From Solwaraspora sp. WMMA2056 (GTDB taxonomy: Bacteria > Actinomycetota > Actinomycetes > Mycobacteriales > Micromonosporaceae): DNA of 64,000 nucleotides. The stretch covers positions 1 through 64,000 of the forward strand of contig NZ_CP128360.1 in NCBI RefSeq assembly GCF_030345095.1, read 5' to 3'. Numbering within the stretch: position 1 is the stretch's first letter; each line of letters starts with the position of its first letter. A program made the translations under genes and the position numbers. Shown here piece by piece: positions 43,357 through 53,913 of the stretch. The notes beneath the pieces are model-generated. The model had not been told where the DNA came from and did not search any database. It was given only the letters and a program-made list of their open reading frames with translations.

Positions 43357-43869
43357 CTAACCCGGATCCTCGGTCGACTTCCCATCGAAAAGGTGTGCGA
43401 ACGCCTGCAGATTGGCCAACGATTCACCCCGGGCAACCCGCCATTGCCACTCACGACGTATCGCGGAACCGAATCCGATCTCCAGCATCGTGTCGAATGA
43501 TTCGTCGGCGTAGGTGAGAACGGATCCGAGAATCCGGTCCAGTTCGTCCTCGGTGACTCCGGCCAGACCGATCCGACCGGTCAGATAGACGTCGCCGGCG
43601 GCGTCGATCGAGAACGCCACGCCGTACATCCGGGCGTTGCGGCGCAGCAGCCAGGTCCACAACTCGGTACGGCGTTCGTCGGGCTGGCGCATCACGAACG
43701 CCTCGACCCGCAGGGCGTGCTCACCGACGATCAGGTTGCAGACCGTCTTCAGCTTGTGGGTGCCCGGCAACGTCACGGCGTACGAGAACTCACCGGTCGG
43801 TTCGCAGGCCAGCTCCCGCTCGGCGCAGACCGCCCCGATCAGCGCGGCCACCTCGTTCCGCCTGCTCAT
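43357..43869 (-). CDS. YbjN domain-containing protein
   Basis: 170 residues of the type III chaperone-like YbjN fold: YAVTLPGTHKLKTVCNLIVGEHALRVEAF (read in parts) then NARMYGVAFSIDAAGDVYLTGR. The family may act as chaperone-like or regulatory proteins. AGGAGGAG lies just before the ATG at 43869. It is 11 bases downstream of mshA and corresponds in position to Rv0487 in mycobacteria. Confidence 0.88.
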   Translation of the reverse strand: MSRRNEVAALIGAVCAERELACEPTGEFSYAVTLPGTHKLKTVCNLIVGEHALRVEAFVMRQPDERRTELWTWLLRRNARMYGVAFSIDAAGDVYLTGRIGLAGVTEDELDRILGSVLTYADESFDTMLEIGFGSAIRREWQWRVARGESLANLQAFAHLFDGKSTEDPG

Positions 43870-43880
43870 GCTCCTCCTGG

Positions 43881-45245
43881 TCAGCGGATGCTCGCCGACA
43901 ACGCGTCGGCGTCGCGGCACATCGCGGCGGCCGCCGTCCGGCGGTACCCGCACACCGCTTCACCGTAGACGCGCAGGAGCCCGGCCGCAGTGCGTGACCA
44001 CGAGAACTGCCGGGCGTGGGTGACCGCGCCCCGGCCGAGCCGCTGCCTCAGTCCGGGCGCGGCGAGCAGACCGCCGAGGGCGCGGCCCCACTCGGTCGGG
44101 TCGTGGGAGTCGACGAGCAGCCCACTGTGCCCGTCGCGGACGGCGGTGACCAGGCCGCCGACCGCAGCCGCCAGCACCGGCGTACCGCAGGCCTGCGCCT
44201 CCAGCGCGACCAGGCCGAAGGACTCGTTGTGCGACGGCACCGCCACCAGGTCGGCGGCCTGGAACAGAGCCGGCAGGTCGGCACCGCGCAGCGGTGGCCA
44301 GAACCGCACCAGATCGTCGATGCGCAGCGACGTCGCCAGGTCGATCAGGGCGCTCGGCTGGTCCAACCCGGTGCCGCTGGGGCCGCCGGCGATGACCACG
44401 GTCAGGTCGGCCACCGCGTCCGGATCCCGCCGGCGCAGATCCGCCACCGCCCGCAGCAGCACGTCCGGCGCCTTCAGCGGTTGGATCCGGCCGACGAACG
44501 CCACCAGCTGGCCGCAGGTCGGCAACCCCAGCCGGTGGCGGGCGGCGGCCCGGGTCGCGTCCTCCCGGCCGGGCGGCCCGGGTCGGAACCGGTCGAGGTC
44601 GACACCGGGCTCCACGACGCTCACCCGGTCGACGTCCGCACCGTACCGGTCGGTCAGCTCCCGCGCCTCGGTGCCGGTGTTGGCCACCAGGTGGTCGGCC
44701 TCGGCGACGACCTGTTCCTCGCCGACGATCCGCGACGCCGGCTCCGGGCGGTCACCGGCCGCCAGCCCGGCGTTCTTGACCTTGGCCAGGGTGTGCGCGG
44801 TGTGCACGAGCGGCACCCCCCAGCGCTCCTTGGCGAGCCAGCCGACCTGGCCGGAGAGCCAGTAGTGCGAGTGGATCAGGTCGTAGTAGCCGGGTGCCCG
44901 CGCGGCCTCGGCCCGCAGCACCCCGGCGGTGAAGGCGCACAGCTGGGCCGGCAGGTCCTCCTTCGGCAGCGGCTCCAGCGGACCGGAGATCACCTGCCGG
45001 ACCCGCACCCCGGGGGCCATCTCCACCACCGGTGGCACGCCGCCGGCGGTCGCCCGGGTGAAGATCTCCACCTCGACGCCGGCCTCGGCCAACCGGCGGG
45101 ACACCTCGACGATGTACACGTTCATGCCGCCGGCGTCCCCGGTGCCCGGTTGGTCCAGCGGCGAGGTGTGTACCGACAGCGTCGCGACCCGGCGGGGAAC
45201 CGGCGGTGGGTTGTCACCCTGCCCGGCGTCGTCCACCTGCACCAC
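43881..45245 (-). CDS. mshA: D-inositol-3-phosphate glycosyltransferase MshA
   Basis: 454 residues, GT4 family. It transfers GlcNAc from UDP-GlcNAc to inositol-3-phosphate, the first step of mycothiol synthesis. Motifs: [49 protein letters not shown] and [20 protein letters not shown]. The GTG at 45245 has GGAGGGAG seven bases upstream, giving the usual N terminus. It leads the mshA-ybjN operon. Confidence 0.95.
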   Translation of the reverse strand: MVQVDDAGQGDNPPPVPRRVATLSVHTSPLDQPGTGDAGGMNVYIVEVSRRLAEAGVEVEIFTRATAGGVPPVVEMAPGVRVRQVISGPLEPLPKEDLPAQLCAFTAGVLRAEAARAPGYYDLIHSHYWLSGQVGWLAKERWGVPLVHTAHTLAKVKNAGLAAGDRPEPASRIVGEEQVVAEADHLVANTGTEARELTDRYGADVDRVSVVEPGVDLDRFRPGPPGREDATRAAARHRLGLPTCGQLVAFVGRIQPLKAPDVLLRAVADLRRRDPDAVADLTVVIAGGPSGTGLDQPSALIDLATSLRIDDLVRFWPPLRGADLPALFQAADLVAVPSHNESFGLVALEAQACGTPVLAAAVGGLVTAVRDGHSGLLVDSHDPTEWGRALGGLLAAPGLRQRLGRGAVTHARQFSWSRTAAGLLRVYGEAVCGYRRTAAAAMCRDADALSASIR

Positions 45246-45431
45246 GTCCGCTCCCTCCGTCTGCCTCTGGAGACAACCACCGGCAGAAACCAGAACGACC
45301 CGGCTCATCTTCCCGGTCCCGACGTCGACATGCCGCATCCCGGCGGCCGGAGGTGATTCACCTCTCCCCGCCGCCGGCCACGGCCCGACCGTCGACGCAC
45401 CGGGGACGGCCGCAGCGGGGACAATGGCCCG

Positions 45432-46202
45432 ATGACTCCGATCGCCATCGTCACCGGCGCGTCCAGCGGGATCGGGGCGGCCACCGCCAGGCGGCTGGCC
45501 GCCGAGGGCTTCCATGTGGTCGCCGCCGCCCGCCGCGCCGACCGACTCACCGACCTGGTCACCGCGATCCACGCCGACGGCGGCCAGGCCACCGCCGTGG
45601 CCTGCGACGTCACCGACGACGCGGCGGTCGCCGCGCTGGCCGGGGCGGCCGCCGCCCTGCCGGGCCCGGTCACCCTGCTGGTGAACAACGCCGGTGGGGC
45701 GCGCGGGCTGGATCCGGTCGAGTCCGGCTCGGTGGCCGACTGGCGGTGGATGTACGAGGTCAACGTACTCGGCACGCTGCGGGTCACCCAGGCGCTGCTG
45801 CCGGCGCTGCAGGCCAGCGGGGCCGGCACCGTGGTGGTGATCGGTTCCACCGCGAGCCAGATCGTCTACGAGGGCGGCGGTGGCTACACCGCCGCCAAGC
45901 ACGGGCAGACCGCGCTCGCCGAGACGCTGCGGCTGGAGCTGTGCGGCCGGCCGGTACGGGTGGTGGAGATCGACCCGGGGATGGTCCGCACCGACGAGTT
46001 CAGCCTGGTCCGCTTCGACGGCGACGCCGCCCGGGCCGACGCGGTGTACGCCGGGGTGGCCGAACCGTTGGTCGCCGACGACATCGCCGACTGCGTCGCC
46101 TGGTGCGCCACCCGTCCACAGCACGTCAACGTGGACCGGCTCGTGGTCCGTCCACTCGCTCAGGCGGCACAGCACAAGGTGCACCGGGTGCCGTCGGGGT
46201 GA
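45432..46202 (+). CDS. Short-chain dehydrogenase/reductase
   Basis: 256 residues, classical [29 protein letters not shown], catalytic Ser in [12 protein letters not shown] and YTAAKHGQ (YxxxK). NADP preference is suggested by AAARRADRL. Substrate unknown; Rv0484c occupies this place in mycobacteria. It is divergent from mshA; the stop overlaps the methyltransferase start by GTGA. Confidence 0.92.
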   Translation: MTPIAIVTGASSGIGAATARRLAAEGFHVVAAARRADRLTDLVTAIHADGGQATAVACDVTDDAAVAALAGAAAALPGPVTLLVNNAGGARGLDPVESGSVADWRWMYEVNVLGTLRVTQALLPALQASGAGTVVVIGSTASQIVYEGGGGYTAAKHGQTALAETLRLELCGRPVRVVEIDPGMVRTDEFSLVRFDGDAARADAVYAGVAEPLVADDIADCVAWCATRPQHVNVDRLVVRPLAQAAQHKVHRVPSG

Positions 46203-47026
46203 GTCCGGGGCGAGCGGCGACGCCGGTGGGCCGCCGGGCGGTCGGGATGGTCACCCGGGGCACCACCGCCCCGAACCGGCTGCGCCGGGTGGACCGCTGG
46301 CTGACGTACCGATGTGGACCGACACTGGCCGACGCCGCCGATCCACTCGTCGTCGATCTCGGCTTCGGCGCGGCAGCGGTGACCACTGTGGAGCTGGCGC
46401 AGCGGCTGCGGGCGACGGTCCGGCCGGACGTCCGGGTCGTCGGATTGGAGATCGACCCGGACCGGGTCACCGAGGCCGCGGCCGCCGCCGCGCCACCGAC
46501 GTTGACCTTCGCCCGGGGCGGTTTCGAGCTGGCCGGGCTCCGGCCGGTGCTGGTCCGCGCGTTCAACGTGCTGCGCCAGTACGCCGAGGACGACGTGGCG
46601 TCGGCGTGGGCGACGATGCGTGCCGCGCTGGCCCCGGGCGGGCTGCTGGTGGAGGGGACCTGCGACGAGCGGGGCCGGATCGCCGCCTGGGTGCTGCTGG
46701 ACCGCGCCGGGCCGGTCTCGCTGACGCTGGCGGTACGGCTGGCCACGTTGACCGAGCCGGACTGCGTCGGGCCGGCGGTGCTCGCCGAACGGCTGCCGAA
46801 GGCGTTGATCCACCGAAACGTGCCGGGTGAGCCGGTGCACGCGCTGCTGCAGGCGCTGGACGCGGGCTGGCGGGCGGCGGCCGGTTGGGCCCCGTACGGA
46901 CCGCGTCAGCGGTGGCTGCACGCGGTGTCGGCGGTCCGCGACGGCGGCTGGCCCGTCGCCGACCGGCCGGCCCGGTGGCGCCTCGGTGAACTGACGCTGC
47001 CCTGGTCGGCGGTGGCGCCGACCTGA
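46199..47026 (+). CDS. Class I SAM-dependent methyltransferase-like protein
   Basis: 275 residues. The SAM motif is [21 protein letters not shown] with the acidic residue in [21 protein letters not shown] and [18 protein letters not shown] follow. The last third ([13 protein letters not shown]) is specific to an actinobacterial subgroup. Substrate unknown. It is translationally coupled to the SDR gene. Confidence 0.82.
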   Translation: MSPGRAATPVGRRAVGMVTRGTTAPNRLRRVDRWLTYRCGPTLADAADPLVVDLGFGAAAVTTVELAQRLRATVRPDVRVVGLEIDPDRVTEAAAAAAPPTLTFARGGFELAGLRPVLVRAFNVLRQYAEDDVASAWATMRAALAPGGLLVEGTCDERGRIAAWVLLDRAGPVSLTLAVRLATLTEPDCVGPAVLAERLPKALIHRNVPGEPVHALLQALDAGWRAAAGWAPYGPRQRWLHAVSAVRDGGWPVADRPARWRLGELTLPWSAVAPT

Positions 47027-47043
47027 CCGTGACAATCACCGAC

Positions 47044-47069
47044 CCGCCGCCGACCCGACCTCGCGGCGG
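47044..47069. terminator. Short stem-loop between convergent genes
   Basis: CCGCCGC (47044-47050) pairs with GCGGCGG (47063-47069) in the 61-base gap between the methyltransferase stop and the murB stop. A triple GTCGA repeat follows. It may terminate both transcripts. Confidence 0.5.
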
Positions 47070-47087
47070 CGGTCGAGTCGAGTCGAG

Positions 47088-48224
47088 TCAGTCCATGGCG
47101 CAGTTGACCAGGACCGGCTCCGGGTGCAGGGTGACGCCGAACCGGTCCCGCACCCCGTCGCGGACGGTACGGGCCAGCTCCAGCAGCGCGGCGGTGCTGC
47201 CGCCGCCGCGATGGGTCAGCGCCAGGGTGTGTTTGCCGGAGATCGCCACCGGCGCGTCCGGGCCCGGGTAGCCCTTGCCGAAGCCGGCCTTGTCGATCAG
47301 CCAGGCGGCGCTGACCTTCACCGTGCCGTCCGGCTTTCCGGTCGGGTCGACGCCGGGCCAGGCAGCCGGCGCGTCGAGACCGGCGGCGGCGACCCGGGCC
47401 TGGAACGCGGCGGCGGCGGCCGGGTCGAGCACCGGATTGGTGAAGAACGAGCCGACCGACCGGGTGTCCGGGTCGGTCGGGTCGAGCACCATGCCCTTGC
47501 CGGCCCGCAGCCGCAGCACCGCCGCGCGTACGTCGGCGGACGGTGCCCGGTCGCCGACCGTGGCGCCGAGGGCGCGAGCGAGCTCGGCATACCGGACCGG
47601 GGTGGCCAGGTCGTCGCGGACCAACTGGAAGTCGACGGCGAGCACCAGGTAGCGGTCGTTGCGTTTGAACAGGCTGTCCCGGTACGCGAAGCGGCACTCG
47701 GCAGCGGACAGCGGGTACCGGGTGTCGGTCAGCCGGTCGTGGACGTGGACGGTACGGATGGTCTCGGCGACCTCCTGGCCGTACGCGCCGACGTTCTGGA
47801 TCGGGGTCGCGCCGGCCGCGCCGGGGATGCCGGAGAGGCATTCCACCCCGGACCAGCCGGCGGCGACCGTGGCCGCCACCAGCTCGTCCCAGGGTTCGCC
47901 GGCCTCGACCCGGACGGTGACGGTGCCCGGTGCGCCAGCGGTCGGCGGCTGCTCGGCGATCACCTGGAATCCACGGGAGCGGACCAGGACCGCGGTACCG
48001 GGGAAGCCGTCGTCGCCGATGATCACGTTGCTGCCGCCGCCGAGCAGCAGGACCTGCTCGTGGCGGCGACCGGCGGCACGTACCGCCTCGACCAGGTCGT
48101 CGGCGGTGGCCGCCTCGACGATCGCGGCGGGGGGGCCGCCCAGGCCGAGGGTGGTATAGCGTGCCAACGGCGCAATGGTCGTTGGGTCTTCGGCAGATGG
48201 CGCGTGGGCACTAACGTCGGGCAC
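47088..48224 (-). CDS. murB: UDP-N-acetylmuramate dehydrogenase
   Basis: 378 residues. It reduces UDP-GlcNAc-enolpyruvate to UDP-MurNAc with FAD and NADPH. FAD motifs are LLLGGGSNVIIGDDGF and SGIPGAAGATPIQNVGAYGQE (first 20 of the segment). The catalytic Ser region is DTRSVGSFFTNP and the C-terminal Glu is in LHPEPVLVNCAMD. Start is GTG 48224 or GTG 48233; spacing from TAGG favours the first. It is divergent from the maleylpyruvate isomerase-like gene. Confidence 0.94.
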   Translation of the reverse strand: MPDVSAHAPSAEDPTTIAPLARYTTLGLGGPPAAIVEAATADDLVEAVRAAGRRHEQVLLLGGGSNVIIGDDGFPGTAVLVRSRGFQVIAEQPPTAGAPGTVTVRVEAGEPWDELVAATVAAGWSGVECLSGIPGAAGATPIQNVGAYGQEVAETIRTVHVHDRLTDTRYPLSAAECRFAYRDSLFKRNDRYLVLAVDFQLVRDDLATPVRYAELARALGATVGDRAPSADVRAAVLRLRAGKGMVLDPTDPDTRSVGSFFTNPVLDPAAAAAFQARVAAAGLDAPAAWPGVDPTGKPDGTVKVSAAWLIDKAGFGKGYPGPDAPVAISGKHTLALTHRGGGSTAALLELARTVRDGVRDRFGVTLHPEPVLVNCAMD

Positions 48225-48293
48225 GCCCTTCACCCTAGGCTGGATTCCACCCGCGGCACGCCACTGGCTGTCGGCTCGACCCGGAGGATCACG

Positions 48294-49055
48294 ATGAGCA
48301 GGCTGCACGGCTCCAAGGACTTCTGGCTCGGCGCACTACGTGCGGACGGTTCGGCGTTTCGCGCCGCCGTCGCCGAGGCGCCGTTGGACACCCCGGTGCC
48401 GTCCTGCCCCGACTGGACGGTCGTCGACCTGGTGCACCACCTCGGCATCGTGTATATGTGGGTGCGGGAGACCGTGTCGCGCGGTGTCGCCGATCCGAGG
48501 GAGGAGCGGCCGCCGGTGGCTGCCAAACCCCACGGGCCCGAAGCGGTCGGCTGGTGGCAGCAGGAGTTCGACGCCCTGGTCACCCTGCTGGACGGGCTTG
48601 ATCCGGAGATGCCGGCGTGGAACTGGGCCCCGCAGGCGAAGAAGGTCGGCTTCTGGGTACGCCGGATGGCGCACGAGACCGCAGTGCACCGCTGGGACGC
48701 GCAGACGGCGGTCGTCGGGGTGGAGCCGGTCGAAGCGAAGCTGGCGGTGGACGGGATCAGCGAGGTGCTGGACACCTGGCTGCCGGCGGGCCGCCGACGC
48801 AGCCACCAGCCGACGTACGGAGTGGTGCATCTGGTGGCGACCGACGCCGAGCAGGAGTGGTACGTGCGGTTGCGGGGTGAGGGCATGGCACTGCTGGACA
48901 CCGACACGATCCTCGACTCCGACGACCACCACACCCGGACCCTGGCCACCGGGACCGCGAGCGACCTGCTCCTCGGGCTCTGGGGCAGGGTGCAGTTCGA
49001 CGTGCTGGACGTCTCCGGGGACGCGGCGCTGCTGGACTCGCTGCGGGTCGGCTGA
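48294..49055 (+). CDS. Mycothiol-dependent maleylpyruvate isomerase-like protein (DinB fold)
   Basis: 253 residues with the metal-binding N-terminal domain of the TIGR03083 type: PSCPDWTVVDLVHHLGIVY and RRMAHETAVHRWDAQTA, where His residues form the metal site. A C-terminal domain follows (VHLVATDAEQEWYVRL...GTASDLLLGLWGR). Such proteins use mycothiol as cofactor or for detoxification, consistent with mshA nearby. GGAGG lies seven bases before the ATG. Confidence 0.88.
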   Translation: MSRLHGSKDFWLGALRADGSAFRAAVAEAPLDTPVPSCPDWTVVDLVHHLGIVYMWVRETVSRGVADPREERPPVAAKPHGPEAVGWWQQEFDALVTLLDGLDPEMPAWNWAPQAKKVGFWVRRMAHETAVHRWDAQTAVVGVEPVEAKLAVDGISEVLDTWLPAGRRRSHQPTYGVVHLVATDAEQEWYVRLRGEGMALLDTDTILDSDDHHTRTLATGTASDLLLGLWGRVQFDVLDVSGDAALLDSLRVG

Positions 49056-49067
49056 CGGAACGCCTCC

Positions 49068-49149
49068 CCAAGATCGCGACGATCTTGCAGATATCGAGAG
49101 CCTTTGTCGGCATTGTCCATCGATAAGTGCAAGATCGTCGTGATCTTGG
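49068..49149. repeat. 82-bp two-tier palindromic element
   Basis: Arms at 49068-49089 and 49128-49149 are 22-bp inverted copies with one mismatch. Each arm is itself a palindrome (AAGATCG ... CGATCTT type). Inside them a further 6-bp pair, TATCGA (49092-49097) and TCGATA (49120-49125), is separated from the main stem by symmetric 2-base gaps. The loop is 22 bases. It lies 13 bases after the isomerase stop and before the ceb promoter. It could be a terminator or a miniature mobile/REP-like repeat. Confidence 0.75.
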
Positions 49150-49177
49150 CTGGCAGGTAACACGCCGGCAACTTTCC

Positions 49178-49189
49178 GAGAGCGCTCCC
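49178..49189. promoter_or_regulatory. CebR-type operator, upstream copy
   Basis: GAGAGCGCTCCC directly abuts the -35 hexamer of the ceb promoter. The core GAGCGCTC is that of the Streptomyces CebR box (TGGGAGCGCTCCCA) for LacI-family repressors released by cellobiose or cellotriose. Confidence 0.8.
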
Positions 49190-49219
49190 TTGACACGATG
49201 GTGACTTACGTCTCACTCT
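49190..49219 (+). promoter_or_regulatory. Promoter of the cebEFG-bglC operon
   Basis: A perfect TTGACA at 49190-49195 lies between the two CebR-type operators. The -10 is less clear: TCACTC or CACTCT around 49213-49219 at 17-18 bases spacing. Confidence 0.6.
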
Positions 49220-49222
49220 CGT

Positions 49223-49234
49223 GAGAGCGCTCTC
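49223..49234. promoter_or_regulatory. CebR-type operator, downstream copy
   Basis: GAGAGCGCTCTC is a perfect 12-bp palindrome about 45 bases (centre to centre) after the first operator, placing it at or just after the transcription start. Two sites flanking the promoter suggest tight repression, possibly by looping or by clearance blockade. Confidence 0.82.
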
Positions 49235-49330
49235 CCGGCCGCGTCGACGCGGCTCCCCGGAGCGCCCCCACCACCAGCGCAGTTTCTGCACCCCACCATG
49301 CCTGGACCTGGACCTGAGAGGGGTCATTCC

Positions 49331-50605
49331 ATGGGCGTCAACCCACGCCGCCGGCTGGTCACCGCGACCGCCGCCGCGGTCGCCGTACTCGCCGCCGAAG
49401 ACGGCACCATCACCCTCACCGTCGACGTGTTCGGCCAGTTCGGCTACGAGGAGCTCTACCGGCAGTACGAGGCCGACAACCCCGGCATCAAGATCGTCGA
49501 ACGGGGCACCGGCACCAACCTCGACGAGTACTCCCCCAAGCTGACCCAGTGGCTGGCCGCCGGCAAGGGTGCCGGTGACGTCGTCGCCATCGAGGAAGGC
49601 CTGCTCATCGAGTACAAGGCCAACCCGCAGAACTTCGTTAACCTGCTCGACCACGGCGCCGCCGAACTCGAGGGCAACTTCCTGCCGTGGAAGTGGGACC
49701 AGGCGCTGACCGCCGACGGCAGCCAGCTGATCGGGCTCGGCACCGACGTCGGCGGCATGGCGATGTGCTACCGCACCGACCTGTTCGAAGCCGCCGGGCT
49801 GCCCACCGACCGCGACGAGGTCTCCGCGCTCTGGCCGACCTGGCAGGACTACATCGCCGTCGGCGAGCAGTTCGTCGCCAAGAACACCGGTGCGTCGTTC
49901 CTCGACGCGGCGACCCAGACGTTCAACACGATCGTGCTGCAGACCGCCGGTGCCGCCGAGGGCTACCACTACTACGACCTGGAGAACAACCTCGTCGTGG
50001 ACTCCAACCCGGCCGTCCAGCAGGCCTGGGACATCACCATGGACATCATCGACTCGAACCTGTCCGGCAAGTACGGCGCCTGGTCCGACGAGTGGGTGGC
50101 CGCGTTCAAGCAGGCCAAGTTCGCCACCATCGCCTGCCCTGCCTGGATGACCGGGGTCATCGAGGGCAACGCCGGCCCGGAGGCGGCCGGCAAGTGGGAC
50201 ATCGCCAAGGTGCCCGGCGACGGCGGCAACTGGGGCGGCTCGCACCTGGCGGTGCCGGCGCAGAGCGAGCACCAGGAGGAAGCGATCAAGCTGGTGAAGT
50301 TCCTGACCAGCCCGGAGGGGCACATCGGGGCGTTCAAGGCCAAGGGCCCGCTGCCGTCGTCGCCGCAGGCGCTCGACGACCCGGCGATCCTGGAGGCCAG
50401 CAGCGAGTACTTCAGCGGCGCCCCGATCGGGCAGATCTTCGGTGAGGGCGCCAAGAGCCTCAAGCCGGTCTACATGGGACCGAAGAACCAGGCGGTCCGC
50501 ACCGAGGTGGAGAACGCCGTCCGTACGGTCGAGCTGGGTCAGCGTACGCCGGCCGAGGGCTGGACCGACGCGGTGAACAACGCCAAGACGGCGGCCGAGA
50601 AGTGA
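49331..50605 (+). CDS. cebE: Cellobiose ABC transporter substrate-binding protein CebE, abnormal N terminus
   Basis: 424 residues, family 1 extracellular solute-binding protein for cellobiose/cellotriose: TITLTVDVFGQFGYEELY, DVVAIEEGLL, GTDVGGMAMCYRTDLFEAAG, WPTWQDYI and GGSHLAVPAQ. It is the first gene of the operon and should be a lipoprotein. However the N terminus reads MGVNPRRRLVTATAAAVAVLAAEDGTITL (given here in two halves: MGVNPRRRLVTATAAA and VAVLAAEDGTITL). The hydrophobic segment runs directly into the mature domain. No lipobox Cys or Gly/Ser linker exists. An in-frame deletion of roughly 20 codons is the simplest explanation. GAGAGGGG lies upstream of the ATG. Confidence 0.88.
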   Translation: MGVNPRRRLVTATAAAVAVLAAEDGTITLTVDVFGQFGYEELYRQYEADNPGIKIVERGTGTNLDEYSPKLTQWLAAGKGAGDVVAIEEGLLIEYKANPQNFVNLLDHGAAELEGNFLPWKWDQALTADGSQLIGLGTDVGGMAMCYRTDLFEAAGLPTDRDEVSALWPTWQDYIAVGEQFVAKNTGASFLDAATQTFNTIVLQTAGAAEGYHYYDLENNLVVDSNPAVQQAWDITMDIIDSNLSGKYGAWSDEWVAAFKQAKFATIACPAWMTGVIEGNAGPEAAGKWDIAKVPGDGGNWGGSHLAVPAQSEHQEEAIKLVKFLTSPEGHIGAFKAKGPLPSSPQALDDPAILEASSEYFSGAPIGQIFGEGAKSLKPVYMGPKNQAVRTEVENAVRTVELGQRTPAEGWTDAVNNAKTAAEK

Positions 50606-51618
50606 CCGGGGGCCGGGTGGCGCAGGTCGAGCCGGAGCAGCCGGCCGCCGACGCCACCCGGCCGGCCCGGCGACAGCCGAAGCCGCCACCGGCGCGGCCC
50701 CGGCTGTGGCTGGCCCGGCTGGACACCAAAGCCTCGCCGTACCTGTACATCGCGCCGTTCTTCGTGCTCTTCGCGATCTTCGGCGCCTACCCGCTGGGCT
50801 ACACGTTCTGGGTGTCGCTGCACGACTGGGACCTGCTCGCCGCGGAGCATCCGTTCGTCGGCTTCGACAACTACAGCCGGCTGCTCGGCGATGGCGACTT
50901 CTGGAACTCGGTGCTCAACACCCTGGGCATCTTCGTCATCTCGACGGTGCCGCAACTGCTGCTTGCGCTGTGGCTGGCGCACCTGCTGAACCGGCAACTA
51001 CGGGCCCGTACGTCGTTCCGGATGAGCATCCTGATCCCGAACATCACCTCGACGGCGGCCGTCGCGATCGTCTTCGGCCAGCTGTTCAGCCGCGAGTTCG
51101 GGATGATCAACTGGGCGCTGGACCTGGTCGGCATCGACGCCATCGACTGGCGCAACAACCGGCTCGGTGCCTGGGTGGCGATCTCGACGATGGTCGACTG
51201 GCGGTGGACCGGCTACAACGCGCTGATCTTCCTGGCCGCGATGCAGTCCATCCCGAAGGACCTGTACGAGTCGGCCGCGATCGACGGTGCCCGCCCCGCC
51301 CGCCAGTTCTGGTCGATCACCGTACCGATGCTGCGGCCCACCATCGTCTTCTGCGTCATCATCTCCACCATCGGCGGGCTGCAGCTGTTCACCGAGCCGC
51401 TGCTGTTCAACTCCGGCCCCAACCCGATCCGGGGCGGGCCGCTGCGCGAGTCGCAGACCATGACCATGTACATGTTCGAGAACGCGTTCGCGCCGCACTT
51501 CAACTTCGGCTACGGCTCGGCGATCGCCTGGATGCTGTTCGCCCTGATCGTCGTCATCTCGTTGGTCAACGTGCTGGTGATCCGCCGGCTCGGCAACAGC
51601 ACCCGGAAGCAGGGGTGA
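50602..51618 (+). CDS. cebF: Cellobiose ABC transporter permease CebF
   Basis: 338 residues, MalF-type permease with about six TM segments (LYIAPFFVLFAIFGAYPLGY first). The EAA loop for the ATPase is YESAAIDGARPARQFWSITVPMLRP (begin) in the last third. A Pro/Arg-rich N-terminal tail precedes TM1. The GTG start overlaps the cebE stop by GTGA. The ATPase is not in the operon; in Streptomyces the shared MsiK serves it. Confidence 0.93.
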   Translation: MTGGRVAQVEPEQPAADATRPARRQPKPPPARPRLWLARLDTKASPYLYIAPFFVLFAIFGAYPLGYTFWVSLHDWDLLAAEHPFVGFDNYSRLLGDGDFWNSVLNTLGIFVISTVPQLLLALWLAHLLNRQLRARTSFRMSILIPNITSTAAVAIVFGQLFSREFGMINWALDLVGIDAIDWRNNRLGAWVAISTMVDWRWTGYNALIFLAAMQSIPKDLYESAAIDGARPARQFWSITVPMLRPTIVFCVIISTIGGLQLFTEPLLFNSGPNPIRGGPLRESQTMTMYMFENAFAPHFNFGYGSAIAWMLFALIVVISLVNVLVIRRLGNSTRKQG

Positions 51619-52463
51619 GCACCGTGAAAGCCAGCCAGCACCTGTGGAGCGCCAGCAAACTGACGTACGCCACGCTGATCGTCGCCGGGCTGATGTCGAT
51701 CTTCCCGATCTACTGGATGTTCGTGGTCGCCACCCGGTCCAGCGACGCCATGGGGCAGATCCCGCCGCCGCTGACCCCGGGCGGCAACCTGCCGGGCAAC
51801 ATCGAGAACCTGTTCAACAACCCGGACGCGTACTTCCTCACCCGGCATGATCAACTCGGCGATCGTCGCCGGCACCGTCACCTTCTCGGTGGTGCTGTTC
51901 TCGTCGCTGGCCGGGTTCGCCTTCGCCAAACTGCGGTTCAAGGGCTCCAACGCCCTGCTGCTGGTGATCATCGCGACAATGATGGTGCCGACCCAGCTCG
52001 GCGTCATCCCGCTGTACATGCTGATGAGCCAGCTGGACTGGAACGACCGGCTCGCCGCGGTCATCGTACCGGCGCTGGTCACCGGCTTCGGGGTGTTCCT
52101 GATGCGCCAGTACGCCAGCCAGGCGGTCAGCACCGAGCTGATCGAGGCGGCCCGGGTCGACGGCTGCTCCACGCTGCGGATCTACTGGAGCGTGGTGCTG
52201 CCGGCGCTGCGCCCGGCCGCCGCCGTGCTCGGCCTGCTCACCTTCATGACCATGTGGAACGACTTCCTCTGGCCGTACGCGGTGCTCAACGACCCGGAGA
52301 ACCCGACCGTCCAGCTGTCGCTGCGGGCCCTGTCGAACGGCTACTACAACGACATGTCCCAGGTGTTCACCGGTACGGCACTCGCTACGCTGCCACTACT
52401 GATCGTGTTCATCATTTTCGGCCGTCAGATCATCGGCGGCATCATGGAAGGTGCTGTCAAAGC

Positions 52464-52467
<4 letters not shown>
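51615..52467 (+). pseudogene. cebG: Cellobiose ABC transporter permease CebG, frameshifted
   Basis: Two frames together give one complete MalG-type permease. The 5' part (51615 to about 51843) encodes VSTVKASQHLWSASKLTYAT ... NNPDAYFLT. The 3' part (from about 51847) continues MINSAIVAGTVTFSVVLFSS with EAA loop LIEAARVDGCSTLRIYWSVV. One extra base in CCC at 51841-51843 separates them: ACC-CGG-CAT instead of ACC-GGC-ATG. The unshifted upstream frame stays open through bglC. Either the gene is broken, or the base is a sequencing error. The internal ATG at 51847 would give a protein lacking TM1. The start may be GTG 51615 or GTG 51624. Confidence 0.88.
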
Positions 52468-53861
<1,394 letters not shown>

Positions 53862-53913
53862 GCCGTACTCGTTCACCGAGGTGGCGGGGACCTTCGACTG
53901 ACGGGGAGCAGGC

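Noticed and set aside
50706-51614. Upstream part of a 1051-codon frame ending with bglC
   Set aside because: Within cebF this is a shadow frame. Only from 51615 does it carry real CebG sequence, and then BglC, because of the cebG frameshift.
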